From Desulfohalovibrio reitneri (GTDB lineage: Bacteria > Desulfobacterota > Desulfovibrionia > Desulfovibrionales > Desulfovibrionaceae): a stretch of DNA of 64,000 nucleotides. The translations under genes were made by a program, and so were the position numbers. Below are positions 60,261-64,000 of this stretch, piece after piece (within the stretch, counting starts at the first letter, position 1; each line of letters starts with the position of its first letter). Location of the stretch: positions 695,001-759,000 of the forward strand of contig NZ_JOMJ01000003.1 in assembly GCF_000711295.1 (NCBI RefSeq), written 5' to 3'. The notes beneath the pieces were generated by a model. That model had not been told where the DNA came from. It worked only from the letters and a program-made list of their open reading frames with translations, and did no database searches.

Positions 60261-62221
60261 CAGTAGGCCATCTTGCCCAGGGACTTGAGGATGAGGGTGA
60301 AGCCCATTGCCAGCATGCCCATCAAGCCCATGCCGCAGGAGAATCCAGCCAGTAGAACAGGAGCGTACTGACGCCATTTTTTGCCGTATTTCTTCAGGAA
60401 ATAGAAACGCCCCAGGATGGCGCCCAGCATCTCCAACAGGTGCCCGTGCGGTGTGGTCTGCCCTAGGCCACGCACCAGACCATATACCAGCAGCACCGGC
60501 AGCCCGAGCAGGTTGAGAATGAGATAGAGGACCACCCCCAGCCCCAAGCCCGCGCCCACGACCTCCGGACTGAGCGCCTGGAAGAAGGCGGAGTTGCCCT
60601 CGATGGTGGAGGTCTGCATGAGCAGCTGGTTGAGGGCCTGGAGGTGCCAGACCTCCTGGGCGTAGGGGAACTGGGCCGAGGGGATGGGCGCCAGTTGCCA
60701 GAGGAACTGGGAGAAAAGCAGGGAAGCGACGAAGACGATGGGCCAGGCGATGACCTCGGCCTTGATGACCCCGCGCAGCGAGGTCCCGGTAAGCTCGATC
60801 TGCCGGAACTGCACCGTGGCCTCGCCGTAGTTGTGGTACGGGATAGGGGCGTACCATATCTCAATGCCGGAATATCCGAAGTACTTGGCTCCGGCGATGA
60901 AACTCGCCTCCCGCACCATGGGCAGGTTGACCGCCTGGCCTGCGATGCCCTCCATGCGCGCCGTAATGTAGGAGATCACCGGCGTGTAGACGAAGCCGTA
61001 GAGGATGAAGAATATCCATGGAAAACCGGGAACGATGAACACGCAAATGAGGGTGTAGGAGATGGTCGAGAAGAAATAGATGCCGATGGAGAGCCAGAAA
61101 TTGATGTCGCCCCGCTCCGGCCTCCCCCTGACGAGGTCTTTCCAGGATGCCTTGGGCTGGCCTCCCGTCCCCCGGAAGGACCTGACCACGTACCAAACGC
61201 CCACGGCCGCGATGGCCAGGCCGAGGCCGATGGAGAAGCTCATGTAGAAGTCGAAATTGTTGGCGAAGATGGTTTCCACCGTGCGCATGCCGGGATTCCA
61301 TCTGGTGAGCAGGCCGTTTTCGTAGAGAATGGGGTTGGCGATGAAGGTCAGGATGACCCCGAGAAAACCGCCGAGGACGGCCCAGAAGGGCAGCACCATG
61401 CCGATGAAGATCAGCCCCAGGTCGAGTTGGATGCCTGTGGCCACGGCCGGCAGGACGTCCTCGGTGTATTGGGTCAGCTCAATCCAGGGTATGGGGATGA
61501 GGCGGATGGGCTCCATGAAGACTAGGCCGGACACCGCCGGTAAAAGCACATAGATGGCCCCGAAGGCAAGGCCGACCACACCTCCAATGGAAAAGACCCG
61601 CCATTTCCAGCTTGTTTCCTTGTCCTCTGTGGATTCGGCAAGGGCCATGGTGCCAAGCGCGGCCACCGGAGCCATGGGGAAGGGGAGCTTCTCCACGTCC
61701 GAGGTGATTCGGTACATGGCGTAGCCCAGGCCGAACTGGTCAATGCGCTGGATGAGCTGCGCACCGAACAGCAGCAGGATGGGCATGAGCCAGTCGCGGT
61801 GGAGGAAGGTCCGTTCCAGAAGCGATTCGCTGCCCGCCTGCGGGGCGATCCATTCCGGTATGAACTCCGTCAGCCCCAGCATCCGGGCGGCGTCCGACTG
61901 CACTAGGTATTGCTGCCAAAGCAGTCCCTGGAACGGTGAGGCCAGGGCCGCTCCCGCCATGTAGTAAAGGAGGAAGATTTCCTGCTGTTTGAGGGAGGTG
62001 TAGGAGCGCTTGGCGATCTCGGCGAAGAGGATGATGGTCACCCAGCGGGCGGCCGGGCCGATTCCCTGGCCGATGACCAGTTGCAGGTACATCGAGCCCG
62101 GCATCATCAAGAAGCCGATGAATACGGCTCCGATCAGGGTCTTCCAATCGAAGCCCTCTTCGAATTTCTCGGGCGGCTTCAGCAGGTCCCGATATTCTTG
62201 AAGTTCCTTGTCGTCGTGCAT
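60260..62221 (-). CDS. OPT-like multi-pass membrane protein
   Basis: A 653-aa inner-membrane protein with about 13-15 hydrophobic segments, a hydrophilic N-terminus (MHDDKELQEYRDLLKPPEKFEEG) and a C-terminal pair of helices. The layout and segments such as GSMYLQLVIGQGIGPAARWV are reminiscent of oligopeptide-transporter (OPT) superfamily proteins and are often labelled peptide transporter; this assignment is tentative. It follows the second membrane gene by 14 bp and overlaps the soluble gene by TGATG. No ATP-binding protein is encoded here, so secondary transport is expected. Confidence 0.7.
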   Translation of the reverse strand: MHDDKELQEYRDLLKPPEKFEEGFDWKTLIGAVFIGFLMMPGSMYLQLVIGQGIGPAARWVTIILFAEIAKRSYTSLKQQEIFLLYYMAGAALASPFQGLLWQQYLVQSDAARMLGLTEFIPEWIAPQAGSESLLERTFLHRDWLMPILLLFGAQLIQRIDQFGLGYAMYRITSDVEKLPFPMAPVAALGTMALAESTEDKETSWKWRVFSIGGVVGLAFGAIYVLLPAVSGLVFMEPIRLIPIPWIELTQYTEDVLPAVATGIQLDLGLIFIGMVLPFWAVLGGFLGVILTFIANPILYENGLLTRWNPGMRTVETIFANNFDFYMSFSIGLGLAIAAVGVWYVVRSFRGTGGQPKASWKDLVRGRPERGDINFWLSIGIYFFSTISYTLICVFIVPGFPWIFFILYGFVYTPVISYITARMEGIAGQAVNLPMVREASFIAGAKYFGYSGIEIWYAPIPYHNYGEATVQFRQIELTGTSLRGVIKAEVIAWPIVFVASLLFSQFLWQLAPIPSAQFPYAQEVWHLQALNQLLMQTSTIEGNSAFFQALSPEVVGAGLGLGVVLYLILNLLGLPVLLVYGLVRGLGQTTPHGHLLEMLGAILGRFYFLKKYGKKWRQYAPVLLAGFSCGMGLMGMLAMGFTLILKSLGKMAY

Positions 62222-62235
62222 TCGCTCGTCCCGAA

Positions 62236-64000
62236 TCAGTCAGGCAGGACCTGGTAGGTCAGGCCGGTCTCCATGCTGACCAGCGCCCATATGCCGCCCA
62301 TGAGAAAGTCGCCCAGTATGAGGCCGAAGAACAGGAAGCGCACCTTGCGGTAGAGGTTGATGCCGCCGTAGCGCAGGCAGAGCTGATTGGCGGCCCAGCC
62401 CACCAGAAAGTTGAACCACAGGTAGCGCATGGCCGTTGAATAGATGACCAGGTAGCCGATGGGGTGCAGCGGCCACCAGTAGAAGCGGCGGTAGCAGAGG
62501 ATGAGGGTGGTCATGACTAGGCCGCCGATGACGGCGAAGGTGATGACCCATTCCTGCGGGCCGAGGGGGGCGTCCACCAGCCGCTTGACGTTCTCGTACA
62601 CGCTCATGGTGGTGCGCTGGGCCCAGATGAGTTCCAGTTCCCGCAGGCCGTACTTGTAGCAAAGGGCCAGCATGGCTGCGAAAGAGACCAGTACGCCGAG
62701 GAAGATGACGGCCATGACGCCGATGAGCAGCAGGCGGCGGTTGCGCACACGCTCGGAGATCTTGGCGCTGTGGATGAGCGAGGGCATGAGGGATTCGCGC
62801 AGATCCAGGAAAAGAACCTTTTGGGCCACCCCCGCCAGCAGCAGCCCCGCGCTGGAGAAGAACTTGGAGCCGAAGATGGCCAGCAGTCCGTCAATGGGCG
62901 CGGCCGTAAGGGTGAAGTAGGCTAGGCCGCCCTGGGTGATGACCCGGCTGGCCACCAGGGTTATGACCAGGAACATGCCCACAGTGACAACGGCCGGAAG
63001 CAGGTTCATGCCGAAATAGATGCACCATCCGGCCAGCAGGCCGAAGCCGATCACAAAGCCCCAGAAGGCGGTTCGCACCTCCATCCATTCGGATTCGCTG
63101 CGCTCCACTTTGCCTCGGCTGAAGGCGCTGCGCAGAATGAAGGCGATGTGTCCGCGTCCCAGCCAAAGGAGGAAAAGGAAGAAGATGCCGTAGGCGCCGA
63201 TCATCTGGGTTTCTTCCACCATGGCCAGGGTTGGGCCGAAGGTCACGCCCAGGGCGGAGGAGGGCAGTCCCAGGCCCATGACATCGAACACGCCGAACAT
63301 GAGCCCGCCCAGCAGGTAGAAGAACCACATGGAGAAGGAAATCTGCCTCGTGGTCAGGAAGGCGAAGCCGATGAACGCCGGGTAGATGTAGATGCGCAGC
63401 TTGTAGAAGCCGGAAAAGAGCCCGTACTTGGAGAAGTATTTGCCCGCGAAGATGAAGGTGGGGATCTGAGGAATCTGCGGGTAGAAATGGTTGAGCCCGT
63501 TGATGAGGTGCAGAAAGCAGGTCAGCCCCAGCCCGATGAGGAAATAGCGGTTGGTGAAGAAGTCCTTGAGGGCGTTCTGGTCGAAGTATTCGGTCATCAG
63601 CTGCGGCAGGCGCAGCAGAGGAAAGTTGACCCGCTCGTTCTCCACCCACTGCCTAGCCACCAAGTTGGTCAGGCAGATCATCACGAAGTAGGCCAGGAAG
63701 ATGAACACGCCCCACCACAGGAAGGGGGCCACCCAGGCCGACAGCGGAGCGTTGGACAGCACCTCCAGGGGGCCCATGGTGATGCCGCCCTCGATGCCGT
63801 CGTACAATTGCTCCACCGCCTTGTTGTCCGCCGGGTAGAGCTTGTCCGGCAGCAGGGGGCCGAGTACTTCCCTGAAGCGGTTGCCCGGCGTGGCGAAGTG
63901 CAGGGGGACGGTGAGATTGAGCAGGAAGGTGCGGACAAGTCCCGTATAGGGGATGCCGGAGACCAGCACCATGAGTATCCAGGATACCAGCAGTTCCAGC
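62236..64000 (-). CDS. Second OPT-like (DUF6785/DUF6784-type) membrane protein, N-terminus beyond window
   Basis: The C-terminal about 588 residues of a multi-pass membrane protein; the frame is open to base 64000, reading LELLVSWILM before the first visible Met at 63972. About 12 hydrophobic segments are visible, with the conserved-looking WVENERVNFPLLRLPQL and YPAFIGFAFLTTRQISFSMWFF. It resembles proteins classified as DUF6785/DUF6784, related to the OPT superfamily, from memory of such proteins and without a search. First visible gene of a four-gene operon; more may lie upstream. Confidence 0.7.
   Translation of the reverse strand, partial: LELLVSWILMVLVSGIPYTGLVRTFLLNLTVPLHFATPGNRFREVLGPLLPDKLYPADNKAVEQLYDGIEGGITMGPLEVLSNAPLSAWVAPFLWWGVFIFLAYFVMICLTNLVARQWVENERVNFPLLRLPQLMTEYFDQNALKDFFTNRYFLIGLGLTCFLHLINGLNHFYPQIPQIPTFIFAGKYFSKYGLFSGFYKLRIYIYPAFIGFAFLTTRQISFSMWFFYLLGGLMFGVFDVMGLGLPSSALGVTFGPTLAMVEETQMIGAYGIFFLFLLWLGRGHIAFILRSAFSRGKVERSESEWMEVRTAFWGFVIGFGLLAGWCIYFGMNLLPAVVTVGMFLVITLVASRVITQGGLAYFTLTAAPIDGLLAIFGSKFFSSAGLLLAGVAQKVLFLDLRESLMPSLIHSAKISERVRNRRLLLIGVMAVIFLGVLVSFAAMLALCYKYGLRELELIWAQRTTMSVYENVKRLVDAPLGPQEWVITFAVIGGLVMTTLILCYRRFYWWPLHPIGYLVIYSTAMRYLWFNFLVGWAANQLCLRYGGINLYRKVRFLFFGLILGDFLMGGIWALVSMETGLTYQVLPD

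Overview
This is a GC-rich bacterial chromosome segment. The gene families point to a sulfate-reducing deltaproteobacterium of the Desulfovibrio type. The evidence is an orange-protein (ORP/NifX-type) cluster with a Mrp ATPase and a dedicated sigma-54 regulator, a HesB-like selenoprotein with an in-frame UGA, hydrogenase maturation genes hypAB, an LptD/HldE outer-membrane pathway, and the order ispE / tRNA-Gln / prs / rplY / pth / carD / rho. The lineage is inferred from gene content; no 16S gene is present. I see no insertion sequence, prophage, CRISPR array or rRNA operon.

Layout. 1-4.8 kb: mutL (cut by the window edge), lptD and alr. 4.8-9.1 kb: a minus-strand metal-cofactor block, with the ORP-like operon (two NifX-fold proteins plus Mrp) behind a good sigma-54 promoter, and next to it hypA-hypB-PAS/sigma-54 regulator. 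9.3-18 kb: a plus-strand operon of a CBS-ACT protein, a complete Liv-type ABC importer (livG, H, M, binding protein, livF) and two acyl/aryl-CoA ligases. 18-20 kb: the hesB selenoprotein gene (minus), then pyrR and a DMT permease (plus). 20-34 kb: a long minus-strand housekeeping block (argB, hslU, hslV, a frameshifted macro-domain gene, M16 and M48 peptidases, a PPC/DUF296 protein, rho, carD, pth, rplY, prs, tRNA-Gln, ispE, a DegQ-type protease), ending at tRNA-Arg(CCT). 34-47.5 kb: a tight-adherence (Tad/Flp) pilus locus in two divergent arms around an NtrC-type regulator. The minor pseudopilins tadE, tadG and tadE2 lie on the left; flp, tadV, cpaB, cpaC, a lipoprotein gene, tadZ, tadA, tadB, tadC and tadD lie on the right. 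Sigma-54-type promoters precede both arms. 47.5-54.8 kb: signalling genes (a REC-PAS-kinase-REC hybrid, an HD-GYP phosphodiesterase, a CheY-CheD pair, a TetR regulator) and an odd two-gene unit encoding a TonB-like/degenerate-hydrolase fusion and a degenerate C39-like lipoprotein. 55-59 kb: hldE flanked by two proteins I do not recognise. 59-64 kb: a four-gene minus-strand operon with two large OPT-like membrane proteins, an unknown soluble protein and a PqqD-like protein; it runs off the right edge.

How the parts work together. The sigma-54 theme recurs. The regulator downstream of hypAB probably drives the ORP operon, and the regulator between the tad arms probably drives both pilus arms, with the downstream hybrid kinase and the HD-GYP protein as plausible inputs. 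The Liv importer is co-transcribed with CoA ligases, so it may import a carboxylate that is then activated, rather than (or as well as) branched-chain amino acids. The items most worth follow-up are the selenoprotein with its SECIS hairpin, the OPT-like/PqqD operon, the TonB-like/pseudo-enzyme pair, and the poly-G frameshift in the macro-domain gene.
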